64,000 nucleotides of DNA from Tabrizicola sp. (GTDB taxonomy: Bacteria > Pseudomonadota > Alphaproteobacteria > Rhodobacterales > Rhodobacteraceae), in the NCBI RefSeq assembly GCF_030373185.1, contig NZ_JAUCZH010000007.1:295084-359083 (forward strand), given 5' to 3'. The notes beneath the pieces are model-generated. The model worked only from the letters and a program-made list of their open reading frames with translations, searched no databases and was not told where the DNA came from. Shown piece by piece: positions 9,295-18,057 of the stretch. The translations under genes and the position numbers were made by a program. Every line of letters starts with the position of its first letter. The first letter of the stretch is position 1.

Positions 9295-10785
9295 ATGATT
9301 TCGATGAACGCTTACCGCGACCAATGGTTCGGCAATATCAAGCCTGACCTGTTGTCGGGCCTTGTCGTGGCCCTTGCCCTGATCCCCGAGGCGATTGCCT
9401 TTTCCATCATCGCGGGCGTCGACCCCAAGGTCGGTCTTTACGCCAGCTTTTCCATTGCCGTGATCACTGCGATTGCAGGCGGGCGGCCCGGAATGATCTC
9501 GGCCGCGACCGCGGCGACGGCGGTTCTGATGGTGACACTCGTCAGGGACCACGGGCTGCAATACCTGCTGGCCACCACGGTTCTGGCCGGGTTGTTGCAG
9601 ATCGGGATGGGAGTGGCGCGGCTGGGCTTTGTCATGCGCTACGTCTCGAAATCGGTGATGACCGGGTTTGTGAACGCTCTGGCGATCCTGATCTTCATGG
9701 CGCAACTGCCGGAACTGGACCCGACCAAGGTCACCTCTTTGACCTTCGTGCTGGTCGCGGCGGGCTTGGCGATCATCTATCTTTTCCCCTATGTCACCAA
9801 GGCGATCCCGTCGCCTCTGGTTACCATCATCGTCCTGACCGCACTGGTGATGGCCTTTGGCTGGGACGTGCGCACGGTGGGCGACATGGGGGCCTTGCCC
9901 GATACCTTGCCGGTGTTCCTGATCCCGGACATCCCGCTGACGCTGGAAACCTTGCAGATCATCTTCCCTTACGCGCTGGCAGTAGCCGTCGTGGGCCTGT
10001 TGGAAAGCCTGATGACGCAAAGCCTTGTCGATGACCTGACCGACACCAAAACGGACCGCAATCAGGAATGTATCGGTCAGGGCCTTGCCAACACAGCCAC
10101 CGGCTTCATCGGCGGCATGGCGGGCTGTGCGATGATCGGGCAAAGCATGATCAACGTGAAATCGGGTGGGCGGGGGCGGCTTTCCTGCGCCTTTGCCGGG
10201 GTGATGCTGCTGATCTTCTGCGTGGCGCTGGGTGAGTGGGTCAGCCAGATTCCGATGCCCGCACTGGTGGCGATCATGATCATGGTGTCGATCGGCACGT
10301 TTTCATGGTCGTCGATCAAGAACCTGACCACACATCCCCGGTCATCTTCCGTGGTGATGCTGGCGACGGTTGTGGCCGTGGTCTACACGCATAACCTTGC
10401 CATCGGGGTGCTTTTGGGCGTTCTCTTGTCGGGCATCTTCTTTGCCGGCAAGATCGCGCAGCTGTTCCGCGTCACCAGCACGATCAGCGCCGACGGGCGG
10501 CAGCGCACCTACCGGGTCGAGGGACAATTGTTCTACGGCTCGGTCGAGGATTTCATGGCCGCCTTCGACTTCAAGGAGGCGCTGGACCGCGTGGTAATCG
10601 ACGTGACGGCGGCGCATATCTGGGACATCTCATCGGTGCAGGCGCTGGACATGGCGGTGCTGAAGTTCCGTCGTGACGGTGCCGAGGTCGAGATTGCAGG
10701 GATGAACGAAGCGTCGGAAACCATCGTTGACCAGCTTGCCCTGCATGACAAGCCGGGCGCGCTGGACAAGTTGATGGCGCATTGA
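9295..10785 (+). CDS. SulP-family anion transporter with STAS domain
   Basis: A 496-residue inner-membrane protein. Residues about 10-385 form the SulP transmembrane core, with the family segment [16 protein letters not shown] near residue 28; residues about 400-495 form a cytoplasmic STAS domain ([10 protein letters not shown]). SulP proteins carry sulfate, bicarbonate or other anions; the substrate is not decidable here. GGAACGG stands 7 bases before the ATG at 9295; TTG 9289 and ATG 9304 are alternatives. The next gene, a universal stress protein, starts 11 bases after the stop, so the two are an operon and possibly a transporter-regulator pair. Confidence 0.88.
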   Translation: MISMNAYRDQWFGNIKPDLLSGLVVALALIPEAIAFSIIAGVDPKVGLYASFSIAVITAIAGGRPGMISAATAATAVLMVTLVRDHGLQYLLATTVLAGLLQIGMGVARLGFVMRYVSKSVMTGFVNALAILIFMAQLPELDPTKVTSLTFVLVAAGLAIIYLFPYVTKAIPSPLVTIIVLTALVMAFGWDVRTVGDMGALPDTLPVFLIPDIPLTLETLQIIFPYALAVAVVGLLESLMTQSLVDDLTDTKTDRNQECIGQGLANTATGFIGGMAGCAMIGQSMINVKSGGRGRLSCAFAGVMLLIFCVALGEWVSQIPMPALVAIMIMVSIGTFSWSSIKNLTTHPRSSSVVMLATVVAVVYTHNLAIGVLLGVLLSGIFFAGKIAQLFRVTSTISADGRQRTYRVEGQLFYGSVEDFMAAFDFKEALDRVVIDVTAAHIWDISSVQALDMAVLKFRRDGAEVEIAGMNEASETIVDQLALHDKPGALDKLMAH

Positions 10786-10796
10786 GGGGGTCGATT

Positions 10797-11651
10797 GTGA
10801 ACACGAAAATTCTCGCACTCGTTGACGGGTCGACCTATGCGACCAGCGTCTGTCATACGGCGGCATGGATCGCGAAACGGCTGGGCGGCGGGGTGGATGT
10901 CTTGCACCTGTTGCCCGACATCCACGCCAAGGGAACGGGCGATCTGTCCGGCGCGCTGAAGCTGGGCGCACGGACCGCGCTGATGGAAGAACTGGTCACG
11001 CTGGAGGCGCAGCGGGCCAAGCTGGTGACAGTGCAGGGCCACGCCATCCTTGACGATGCCAAGGCGCTGATCGAGGCAGAGGGCATCTCATCCGTCACCC
11101 AAAAGCTGCGCTACGGCGATCTGGTGGAAACCCTTGCCGCACTACAGCCCGAGGTGCGGGCGCTGGTTGTTGGCAAGCGGGGCGAAGGCAGCGGCGGGGC
11201 GTTTGAACATCTTGGGTCGAACCTTGAACGGATCATCCGCAGCGCCACGGTTCCGGTGTTCGTCGCTGCGCGGGCGTTCAAGCCGATCACCAAGGTCTTG
11301 ATCGCCTTCGACGCCAGCGACAGCGCCGAGCGCGCAGTGGACCGGATGGCAGCCAGCCCGGTGTTTGATGGCTTGCAGGCAGTGTTGGTCCATGCCGGAA
11401 CCGACAGCCCGGCGGTCCGCGCAAGGATGGCGGTCGCGCAGGCCCGTTTGGCCGCAGGCGGGTTGCAGGTTACAACCGAGATCGTCGCAGGCGAACCCGA
11501 GGTGGCGCTGGATCGCATGATCGCAAGCCAAGGGTTTGACCTTCTGGTCATGGGGGCCTACGGCCACTCCCGGATCCGCAACCTGATCATCGGATCAACA
11601 ACCACGGCGATGATCAGGGCCTGCAAGATCCCGGTGCTCCTTTACCGCTGA
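10797..11651 (+). CDS. Tandem universal stress protein (UspA type)
   Basis: A 284-residue protein with two UspA domains, about 1-145 and 150-284. The second ends in the ATP-binding motif GAYGHSRIRN followed by GSTT near residue 260; the first has a degenerate version (GKRGEGSGG). It begins with GTG, supported by GAGGGGG 6 bases upstream that overlaps the end of the SulP gene. A cytoplasmic stress or energy-responsive role is known for the family; cotranscription suggests it modulates the SulP transporter, which is inference. Confidence 0.88.
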   Translation: MNTKILALVDGSTYATSVCHTAAWIAKRLGGGVDVLHLLPDIHAKGTGDLSGALKLGARTALMEELVTLEAQRAKLVTVQGHAILDDAKALIEAEGISSVTQKLRYGDLVETLAALQPEVRALVVGKRGEGSGGAFEHLGSNLERIIRSATVPVFVAARAFKPITKVLIAFDASDSAERAVDRMAASPVFDGLQAVLVHAGTDSPAVRARMAVAQARLAAGGLQVTTEIVAGEPEVALDRMIASQGFDLLVMGAYGHSRIRNLIIGSTTTAMIRACKIPVLLYR

Positions 11652-11827
11652 CCTGGCAATCCGGGCCGACCCTCTTGCGTGGCGGATCCGTGCGCCATTT
11701 CTGCCGCCACCCACTCAGGATGACGGGCATCAAGACCCGAGCCGCACCAGTTGCGCGACACAACCTTCGCACCGAGATGCATCACAAACCGGCGCCAAAC
11801 GGTGCTTCAAACATGATCAAGGGGAAG

Positions 11828-11904
11828 TGGCGGACCCGGAGCGATTCGAACGCCCGACCCTCAGATTCGTAGTCTGATGCTCTATCCAGCTGAGCTACGG
11901 GTCC
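11828..11904 (-). tRNA. tRNA-Arg (anticodon ACG)
   Basis: The reverse strand folds as a full cloverleaf. The acceptor stem GGACCCG pairs with CGGGTCC, the anticodon stem TCAGA/TCTGA holds loop CTACGAA, the T-loop is TTCGAAT, and a CCA end is encoded. The anticodon is ACG, whose A34 is normally deaminated to inosine to read CGN codons. It stands alone between the stress protein gene and a histidine kinase gene. No phage-like genes adjoin it. Confidence 0.97.
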
Positions 11905-11953
11905 GCAATACCGGGCGATGTAGAGAAGCGCGGCAGGGTTTGCAAGGGGCAAA

Positions 11954-13360
11954 TCACCCCTCGCTGTCCGTTGTCGCCTTCGGCAGGTGAATGATGAATT
12001 CGGTCCCTTCGACATCGCTGCGGGCAAGGTCCAGCCGCCCGCCATGACCGCGCACCAATTCGGCGGCAATGGCAAGCCCAAGACCTGTGCCGCCCTTTCG
12101 CGCCCCACCCTGAAAGGCCGAGAACAGATGCTCGCGTGCCTTGGGCGGCAGGCCGGGGCCGGTGTCACCGACGCTGATCCACCAGTCGTTGTCATCCTCA
12201 CCCGCCGCAATCTCGATGGTGCCGGGCTGGCCTGTTGGCTCTATCGCCTGCCGGGCATTGCGTACCAGATTGGACAGGACGCGATAGAGCTGCTCGCCAT
12301 CGGCTCTGATCGTAAGGCCGGCTGGCACGTCGATCAGAACCGTGATGCTGGTTTCTGCCCCCAGCCCTTCACCCTCGGCCACTTCGCCAGCAAGCTGTGC
12401 CAGATTGAGCCGGCGCAGTTGCGGCGGCGGTTCCTCGGCCTTGCCGAAGGCCAGTGTCGATTCGCACAAGGACACCGCGCGGCTGATCGAATTGACAAGC
12501 TTCGGCGCCGAGCGGGCCACCACTGGATCGGCGCTGCCTTCAATGCGGTCGGCAAAAAGCTGGGCCGTGGTCAGGATATTGCGCAAATCGTGGCTGATCT
12601 TGGCCACCGCCCCGCCAAGCTGCGCCAGACGCTCCTTTTGCCGCAGCGCCCCTGTCAATTGCATCTGCATCGACTTCAGCGCCTCTTCGGCCACGCGCAG
12701 TTCCTCGACATCTGCGTTCGGTTCGATCACCCGGCGCGCATCCTCGGGGGCTTCGGCATAGGTTTGCATATGCCGCACCACACGACGGATCGGCAGGACA
12801 AGCAGGCGTTGCACCGCAAGGAACAGAAGGAAGGCTGTCACCACGGAAATCAGCGCCGACAGCACAAGGATCCTCAGACCGTAATCGACCATCGAATCGC
12901 GCAGCGGTTTGGTTTCCATGGTCACTTCGATCAGCGTTCCGGCATCTTGCACCGGGTAGCCGATGACGCGCACGATCCGGTTTTCAGCGTCGAACAGGCA
13001 GGCAAAGGCATCGCGGATCAATTCCCACGGGCCGGCCATCCGCAGGTCGAATGTATTGTGGATCTCTCCGGGAACGGGAGAGGACAGGATCAGTTGCCGC
13101 ACGTCATCGCGGCGCAGGACAACGTTGTAAACCTCGGCGTTGACCAGAAGCTCGGCCTCAAGCTCCGGCATGATCATGTCTTCGGTAGCAAGCTGGGTCA
13201 GTGCCGCGATCTGGGCCTGCTTCAACCGCGTCAGCATGTAATCGGCACGGTAGCGGGCGATGGAGGGGACGAAGATCAGGATCTCGGCCAGCATCACAAA
13301 GATGACGGTCAGGATCAGGAAGCGCCCGGAAAGGGTGTTTAGGAACTTTCTCCGTCTCAC
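11954..13360 (-). CDS. Membrane sensor histidine kinase
   Basis: A 468-residue kinase. Transmembrane helices at about 11-33 and 163-186 flank a periplasmic sensor domain, followed by HAMP, a DHp helix with phospho-acceptor His257 (KISHDLRN), and a HATPase_c domain with N-box NLVRN (364-368), G1 DTGPGLP (399-405) and G2 GTGLGLA. It starts with GTG, with GGAG upstream. No response regulator is adjacent, so it is an orphan kinase. It follows the flavoprotein gene by 27 bases and is probably cotranscribed, which suggests that it senses redox or membrane stress. Confidence 0.88.
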   Translation of the reverse strand: MRRRKFLNTLSGRFLILTVIFVMLAEILIFVPSIARYRADYMLTRLKQAQIAALTQLATEDMIMPELEAELLVNAEVYNVVLRRDDVRQLILSSPVPGEIHNTFDLRMAGPWELIRDAFACLFDAENRIVRVIGYPVQDAGTLIEVTMETKPLRDSMVDYGLRILVLSALISVVTAFLLFLAVQRLLVLPIRRVVRHMQTYAEAPEDARRVIEPNADVEELRVAEEALKSMQMQLTGALRQKERLAQLGGAVAKISHDLRNILTTAQLFADRIEGSADPVVARSAPKLVNSISRAVSLCESTLAFGKAEEPPPQLRRLNLAQLAGEVAEGEGLGAETSITVLIDVPAGLTIRADGEQLYRVLSNLVRNARQAIEPTGQPGTIEIAAGEDDNDWWISVGDTGPGLPPKAREHLFSAFQGGARKGGTGLGLAIAAELVRGHGGRLDLARSDVEGTEFIIHLPKATTDSEG

Positions 13361-13387
13361 CGTCTCCGACCTCTTCCTTGCCTGTTT

Positions 13388-14803
13388 TCAGGGGATCAGG
13401 CGCTGCACCAGCCGAACAACCCGCTTTAGCACAGGATTATCAAAGAGTTTCGGGGAAAAATAGGCTCCTGCGGCGCGTTTCGATACTTCGCCCAATGTCG
13501 GATAAGGGGCGACCATCCCCGCCACGGCCGACATCTTCAGCTTGGAGGAGACGGCAAGCGACCAGAACCCGATCAACTCTCCCGCCTGCGGTCCGACGAT
13601 CGAGGCCCCGACCGGGCGGCCCTTGACCACCATCACCTTGACCAGACCCTTGGCCTTGCGTTCGGCGATGGCACGGTCGTTGTGGTGGAAATCGGCACGC
13701 ACGACCGTCAGGGCGGCACCATGGGCGGCGCGCGCTTCGGCTTCGGTCAGGCCGATATGGGCAAGCTCCGGTTCGGTGAAGGTCGCGCGGGGGATGGCAC
13801 GCGCGTCGGCGCGGGCGGGCAGGCCCAGCACCGCCTGCCGGATCACGATACCCGCATGCCATGCCGCGACATGGGTGAACTGCAAGCCCCCCGCCGCGTC
13901 GCCTATCGCAAAGATCCGCCGATTGGTGCTGCGCAGGCGCGCATCAACTGTCACGCCTTTTGCCGTGTGGGCGATGGCCGCCGCTTCAAGGTTCATGCCC
14001 GCCAGCGCCACCTTGCGGCCCACGGCCATCAGGATATGCGTGCCGGTGACCTGCGAGCCATCGCCCAGCGTGACCTCTACTGCGCCTTCGCTGCCGGAAA
14101 GCCGCACAACGGGCTGGCCCTCGACAAAGCTGATGCCCTCGGCCCGCAAAGCCTCGATCACCAGCCCGGCCAGTTCGGGATCTTCCCGGCCCAGCACCTT
14201 GGCCCCTTCGATCACGGTCACCTCGCAGCCCAGCCGCCGGTGCGCCTGCGCCATCTCCATTCCGATAGGGCCACCGCCGATCACGATCAGATGCCCCGGC
14301 CTTTCGCGCAGGGCAAAGATCGTCTCATTGGTCAGGTAGGGCGTTGTCTCCACCCCCGGGATCGGCGGCACAAACGGATGCGACCCGGTGGCGATCACAA
14401 AGCGGCGGGCGCGGATCAGGGTGCCGCCAGCCTCCACCTCGCGCGGACCGGTGAAGCGGGCGAATGCGCGGATCACGGTGCAGCCCAGACCTTCAAACCG
14501 TTCCTGACTGTCCACCGGGGCAATCTGGGCGATGACGGCGGCGACATGTTCCTTGACCGCCGCGAAATCCACCTGCGGTTCACCAGCGCCTATCCCCGGA
14601 AACCCCCGCCGCTGCACCTCGGCCGCCTTCGCCGCAGCGATCAGCGCCTTGGAGGGGACGCAGCCTGTGTTCAGGCAATCGCCGCCCATGTCGCCTGCCT
14701 CGATCAGCACGACGCGCGCGCCCATCTGCACGGCACCCGCCGCCACTGACAGCCCGCCGGACCCGGCACCGATCACGCAGATATCCGTCTCGATCCGGTC
14801 CAT
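13388..14803 (-). CDS. MerA/lipoamide dehydrogenase-like flavoprotein disulfide reductase
   Basis: A 471-residue class I pyridine nucleotide-disulfide oxidoreductase. FAD-binding GAGSGG is at about 12-17, the redox-active pair is Cys43/Cys48 (CLNTGC), NAD(P)-binding GGGPIG is mid-protein, and FAD-binding AIGDAAGG follows. The C-terminal dimerization motif reads APYPTLGEV: the catalytic His of the usual HPT is Tyr, as in MerA-like/RclA relatives. No mercury N-terminal domain is present, so mercuric reductase is unlikely. AAGG precedes the ATG, one base after the TVP38-family gene's stop; this gene pair is common in bacteria. Confidence 0.85.
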   Translation of the reverse strand: MDRIETDICVIGAGSGGLSVAAGAVQMGARVVLIEAGDMGGDCLNTGCVPSKALIAAAKAAEVQRRGFPGIGAGEPQVDFAAVKEHVAAVIAQIAPVDSQERFEGLGCTVIRAFARFTGPREVEAGGTLIRARRFVIATGSHPFVPPIPGVETTPYLTNETIFALRERPGHLIVIGGGPIGMEMAQAHRRLGCEVTVIEGAKVLGREDPELAGLVIEALRAEGISFVEGQPVVRLSGSEGAVEVTLGDGSQVTGTHILMAVGRKVALAGMNLEAAAIAHTAKGVTVDARLRSTNRRIFAIGDAAGGLQFTHVAAWHAGIVIRQAVLGLPARADARAIPRATFTEPELAHIGLTEAEARAAHGAALTVVRADFHHNDRAIAERKAKGLVKVMVVKGRPVGASIVGPQAGELIGFWSLAVSSKLKMSAVAGMVAPYPTLGEVSKRAAGAYFSPKLFDNPVLKRVVRLVQRLIP

Positions 14804-14804
14804 G

Positions 14805-15539
14805 TTACCTTGCCCTCTTGATGATGCGCAGGACCATGGGCAGCGCCGCCAAGGCTGCCAGACCCAGAATCGGCCCCAGCACCGCCGGGGTGAAGATGAT
14901 GCCAAGATCCGGCGTCTCGCCGCGCGCGAAGACCTCGCCCAGACCGGACCCGACAGAGGTAAAGACCAGCGCGCCGGGAATGATGCCAAGGAAGGTCGAT
15001 ACGGCAAAGCGCGTCAGGCTGGTCCCGACAAAGGCCGGGATCAGGTTGGCCAGAACGAAAGGCACCGCCGGAACGATTCGCATCAGGAACAGGACCGACC
15101 ATTCGTTCTCCCGCAAGCCGGTCTGCAACCGTGCCGCCACACCGCCAGCCGCCGCGATCCGGGCAGAGACGCTGGCCCCAAAGCCTGACCTCGCAGCCAG
15201 AAACACCGCCACAGCCCCGGTTCCCGCCCCGATCACGTTGAAAAGCACCCCGGGGAAAAGGCCAAACAGGAACCCGCCGGTCAGCGTGGCCACTGTCCCC
15301 CCAGGAAGGCTGAGCGCGACGATGCCGAAATAGATCGCTATGAAGCCCAGAATGGTCAGGCCATAGTTTGCATCCCGATAGGCGATAAGCGCCTCTCGGT
15401 GGCGGGCAAGCGCCTCGAAGCTGATCTGGTCGCGAAGCAGAAAGGCACCAAGCACCGCTGCGGCCAGAATGATCAGGAATGGCAGCTTTCGCAGCCACCC
15501 CGGCTTTTTGCCAGCACTCGAAGTGTCTTCGTCCGGCAT
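14805..15539 (-). CDS. TVP38/TMEM64 (VTT/DedA-like) membrane protein
   Basis: A 244-residue inner-membrane protein with an N-terminal helix (about 15-35) and the VTT domain (about 75-205), including the characteristic LPGGTVATLTGGFLFG and MRIVPAVPF segments. Family members act in lipid scrambling or membrane homeostasis; the substrate is unknown. The ATG at 15539 fits the domain boundary; its ribosome-binding site is weak, and an ATG at 15560 is possible. Its stop codon overlaps the Shine-Dalgarno sequence of the following flavoprotein gene, so translation is coupled. Confidence 0.8.
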   Translation of the reverse strand: MPDEDTSSAGKKPGWLRKLPFLIILAAAVLGAFLLRDQISFEALARHREALIAYRDANYGLTILGFIAIYFGIVALSLPGGTVATLTGGFLFGLFPGVLFNVIGAGTGAVAVFLAARSGFGASVSARIAAAGGVAARLQTGLRENEWSVLFLMRIVPAVPFVLANLIPAFVGTSLTRFAVSTFLGIIPGALVFTSVGSGLGEVFARGETPDLGIIFTPAVLGPILGLAALAALPMVLRIIKRAR

Positions 15540-15699
15540 GATATGGGTTCTTTCTTGCATCGCGTGAACATGACCTGCGACACTGTCGTTTGACAGGGCC
15601 ATCACGCCGCATTGATCCGCAAGGCAGGCGGCGGCGGTCAACTGAAACATTTGCAGCAGGTGCCGCTCGATTTGTTGCAGGAAAATCGCACGGCCTGCG

Positions 15700-15728
15700 T
15701 TGACTTGGGGCGCGACCGCCCGTAAAGC
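15700..15728 (+). promoter_or_regulatory. Candidate sigma-70 promoter of rpmH
   Basis: TTGACT (15700-15705) and TAAAGC (15723-15728) are 17 bases apart, 61 bases before the rpmH start. A small hairpin, GAGCCC (15745-15750) with GGGCTC (15759-15764), lies in the leader. Confidence 0.45.
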
Positions 15729-15789
15729 ACGGGCTTCAAGTTCTGAGCCCTCGAATCCGGGCTCGGGTGCCGTCTGATGGAGAGCCGCG

Positions 15790-15924
15790 ATGAAGCGCAC
15801 ATTTCAACCGTCGAACCTGGTTCGCAAGCGCCGCCACGGCTTTCGTGCGCGCATGGCCACCAAGAACGGCCGTCTGGTCCTTGCTGCACGCCGCGCCAAG
15901 GGCCGTCACAAGCTGTCCGCCTGA
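15790..15924 (+). CDS. rpmH: 50S ribosomal protein L34
   Basis: A 44-residue, highly basic protein starting [19 protein letters not shown], the L34 signature, at the usual length. It is a structural part of the large subunit. GGAG is upstream of the ATG. It is followed by rnpA in the conserved rpmH-rnpA order. Confidence 0.98.
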   Translation: MKRTFQPSNLVRKRRHGFRARMATKNGRLVLAARRAKGRHKLSA

Positions 15925-15957
15925 TCACGCGCCCTTCGGGGCGACAGGGGTTGCAAC

Positions 15958-16365
15958 ATGACACCGCCGGAGAACCAGGGCCAAGGCAGTGATGCCGAGG
16001 CACCCACGGGTTCCCCGGCGGTTTCGCTTTGCGTGATGCGCAAGCGTGCCGATTTCCTGAAGGCCGCTTCTGCGCGGCGGCAGGGAACCAGCGGGTTCCT
16101 TTTGCAGGCGCGCAACCGCGCCGACGGAACCGACTGCGTGCGCGTCGGCTTTACCGCCTCCAAGAAGATCGGCAATGCAGTTCTGCGCAACCGCGCCAAG
16201 CGCCGCCTGCGGGCGCTGGCCCGCGAAGGCTTGCCGGGGGTGGCGTTGCCCGGTTGGGATTACGTTCTGGTTGCCCGTCCAGAGGCGACCGTGACCCGCC
16301 CCTACGCCGACCTTTGCGAAGACCTCGCACTGGCCCTGCGCAGCGTCCACCGGGGCAAGGCATGA
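15958..16365 (+). CDS. rnpA: Ribonuclease P protein component
   Basis: A 135-residue protein carrying the RNase P protein signature RNRAKRRLR near residues 79-87 and FTASKKIGNAVLRN just before it. It binds the catalytic RNA and the 5' leader of pre-tRNA. The first 25 residues are extra relative to short homologues, so an internal start (CVMRKRADFL) is conceivable, though GGGG stands upstream of this ATG. The stop overlaps the yidD start (ATGA). Confidence 0.95.
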   Translation: MTPPENQGQGSDAEAPTGSPAVSLCVMRKRADFLKAASARRQGTSGFLLQARNRADGTDCVRVGFTASKKIGNAVLRNRAKRRLRALAREGLPGVALPGWDYVLVARPEATVTRPYADLCEDLALALRSVHRGKA

Positions 16366-16610
16366 CCCCGCTTGCGCATGTGCTGGCCCTGCCCGTCCGG
16401 GCTTACCGGTTGATCCTGTCGCCTTGGGTCGGGCATGGCTGCCGCTTTCAACCCACCTGTTCGGCCTACGCGCTTGAGGCGTTTGACAGGCATGGCGGGC
16501 TGAAGGGGGGCTATCTGACCGTGCATCGGCTGTGCCGTTGCCACCCTTGGGGCGGGCATGGCTATGACCCGGTGCCGGGGGCCGACCCTGACCACGACGC
16601 AAGGCACTGA
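16362..16610 (+). CDS. yidD: Membrane protein insertion efficiency factor YidD
   Basis: An 82-residue protein with the YidD hallmark pattern RLILSPWVGHGCRFQPTCS followed by a second Cys pair (LCRCHPWG) and a C-terminal GYDPVPG. It assists YidC-dependent membrane insertion. The ATGA overlap with rnpA indicates coupled translation. The partner gene yidC lies 1.4 kb away but on the opposite strand, so the two are not cotranscribed. Confidence 0.95.
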   Translation: MTPLAHVLALPVRAYRLILSPWVGHGCRFQPTCSAYALEAFDRHGGLKGGYLTVHRLCRCHPWGGHGYDPVPGADPDHDARH

Positions 16611-16645
16611 ACCCCAAGGCGGCGGATTTCCGGCTGGGTTTGGCG

Positions 16646-17296
16646 TCACTCCAGCGTGGCGATGATGGCGCGCAGGGTTTCGATCCCCTCGCCCTTTTCG
16701 GAACTGGTGACCACGATCTCGGGGTAGGCGGCGGGATGCTTGGCCAAGGCGGTCTTGACCTGCTCGATCACCGCCTCACGTTCCGACCGCAGGATCTTGT
16801 CCACCTTGGTCAGAACCACCTGAAAGGTGACGGCTGACCGGTCAAGGAGCGCAAGGATCTCGGCATCGACCGCCTTGATCCCATGCCGCGCGTCAACCAG
16901 CACGAAGGCCCGGCGCAGGGTCTGTCGCCCGGCAAGGTATTGCTTCAAAAGCGCCTGCCATTTGGCCACGATGGCCACCGGGGCTTCGGCATAGCCATAG
17001 CCGGGAAGGTCTACCAGATAGCGGCTTTCGCCCAGCGCGAAATAGTTGATCTCTTGCGTCCGGCCCGGCGTGTTCGAGGCCCGCGCCAGCGTCTTGCGCC
17101 CGGTCAGCGCATTGATCAGGCTGGATTTCCCGACATTTGACCGGCCAGCAAAACAGACCTCAAGCCGATCTGCCGGCGGCAGGCCTGACATGGCGACCAC
17201 GCCTTTGACGAAAGTCACCGGCCCGGCGAACATCAGCCGCCCGGTTTCGCGGGCGTCTTCCTCGGCCTCGGGGGCAAGGGTGAAGGTCATGCTCAT
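16646..17296 (-). CDS. engB: Ribosome biogenesis GTPase EngB (YsxC/YihA)
   Basis: A 216-residue TRAFAC GTPase. G1 is GRSNVGKSS (about 51-59), G2 NTPGRT, G3 DLPGYGYA, G4 TKVDK and G5 SSEKG, all intact. It acts in late 50S assembly. The ATG overlaps the stop of the MOSC gene (ATGA), so the yidC-MOSC-engB genes form one coupled unit. It converges on yidD. Confidence 0.95.
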   Translation of the reverse strand: MSMTFTLAPEAEEDARETGRLMFAGPVTFVKGVVAMSGLPPADRLEVCFAGRSNVGKSSLINALTGRKTLARASNTPGRTQEINYFALGESRYLVDLPGYGYAEAPVAIVAKWQALLKQYLAGRQTLRRAFVLVDARHGIKAVDAEILALLDRSAVTFQVVLTKVDKILRSEREAVIEQVKTALAKHPAAYPEIVVTSSEKGEGIETLRAIIATLE

Positions 17297-18057
17297 ATGC
17301 GCACCTCGTCACCAAGGGCCACGTCGCCCGATGCGATGACCCGGGCAAAGATGCCAAAGTCGGTATGGCCGTATTCCGCCTCAAGTGCCGCCATGGTGTC
17401 AGCATCCTGCACGCCGGTATCGGGGTTTGCCCCGGTGGCCCGGCAGCGGCCGATGGGTTCCACGACCACAAGCCGGGCGGTCCCAACCGTGATTTCACGA
17501 CCGATCAGGTCAAGCTCGGCCCAGGGTGCCCAGCCATCAACCCAAATGTTGCCGCGCCAGCGATGAACCGACAGATCGCGCCCCATCCGTGCCGACAGGT
17601 CGGCAAGCGACGACAGGCTGTTGATCGACACCAAGGGCTGATCCTGATCGGTCAGTGCCTGCCCCGGCACATGGATCACCTGCGCGGGCTCGGGCCGGTT
17701 TTCTGGCCAAAGCGGGCGCAGCCAGTCAATCAGGCGGGCGGCATCGGCAGGATCGTCAGGGCGAAAGGTTTCAGTCGGGCAGCGCGGATGCGACAGGGTC
17801 ACAGCAGAATTCGCCACATCGGACACACAGGAGATCGCCATCAGATCAGCCGACCCCCAGCCGCGCAGAAACTGCAACTTCGGCGCCCATGCCAAAGGCA
17901 AGGGCAGACGGGCTGCCGCATGAGCAACGGCCCAGACCCGGTCAAACGGGAAAGCCGTGTCCCTGGTCAGCGCGACCCGGTCAACCAGTTCATACCCGGC
18001 AGACTTGATCGGATGCCGGACCAGTTTCGCGACCTGCCCGGTTGCCGGAACCGTCAC
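17293..18057 (-). CDS. MOSC-domain protein
   Basis: A 254-residue protein with an N-terminal MOSC β-barrel domain (about 8-75) and a C-terminal MOSC domain (about 110-250). The conserved cysteine lies in EPIGRCRATGANPDTG. Relatives such as YcbX and mARC handle molybdenum cofactor and reduce N-hydroxylated compounds; the specific role is unknown. The start is GTG in a GTGA overlap with the yidC stop, and the stop overlaps engB. Confidence 0.88.
   Translation of the reverse strand: MTVPATGQVAKLVRHPIKSAGYELVDRVALTRDTAFPFDRVWAVAHAAARLPLPLAWAPKLQFLRGWGSADLMAISCVSDVANSAVTLSHPRCPTETFRPDDPADAARLIDWLRPLWPENRPEPAQVIHVPGQALTDQDQPLVSINSLSSLADLSARMGRDLSVHRWRGNIWVDGWAPWAELDLIGREITVGTARLVVVEPIGRCRATGANPDTGVQDADTMAALEAEYGHTDFGIFARVIASGDVALGDEVRI

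Noticed and set aside
13388..14803. Mercuric reductase
   Set aside because: No heavy-metal N-terminal domain, no C-terminal Cys pair and no mer genes nearby; only the MerA-like reductase core is present.
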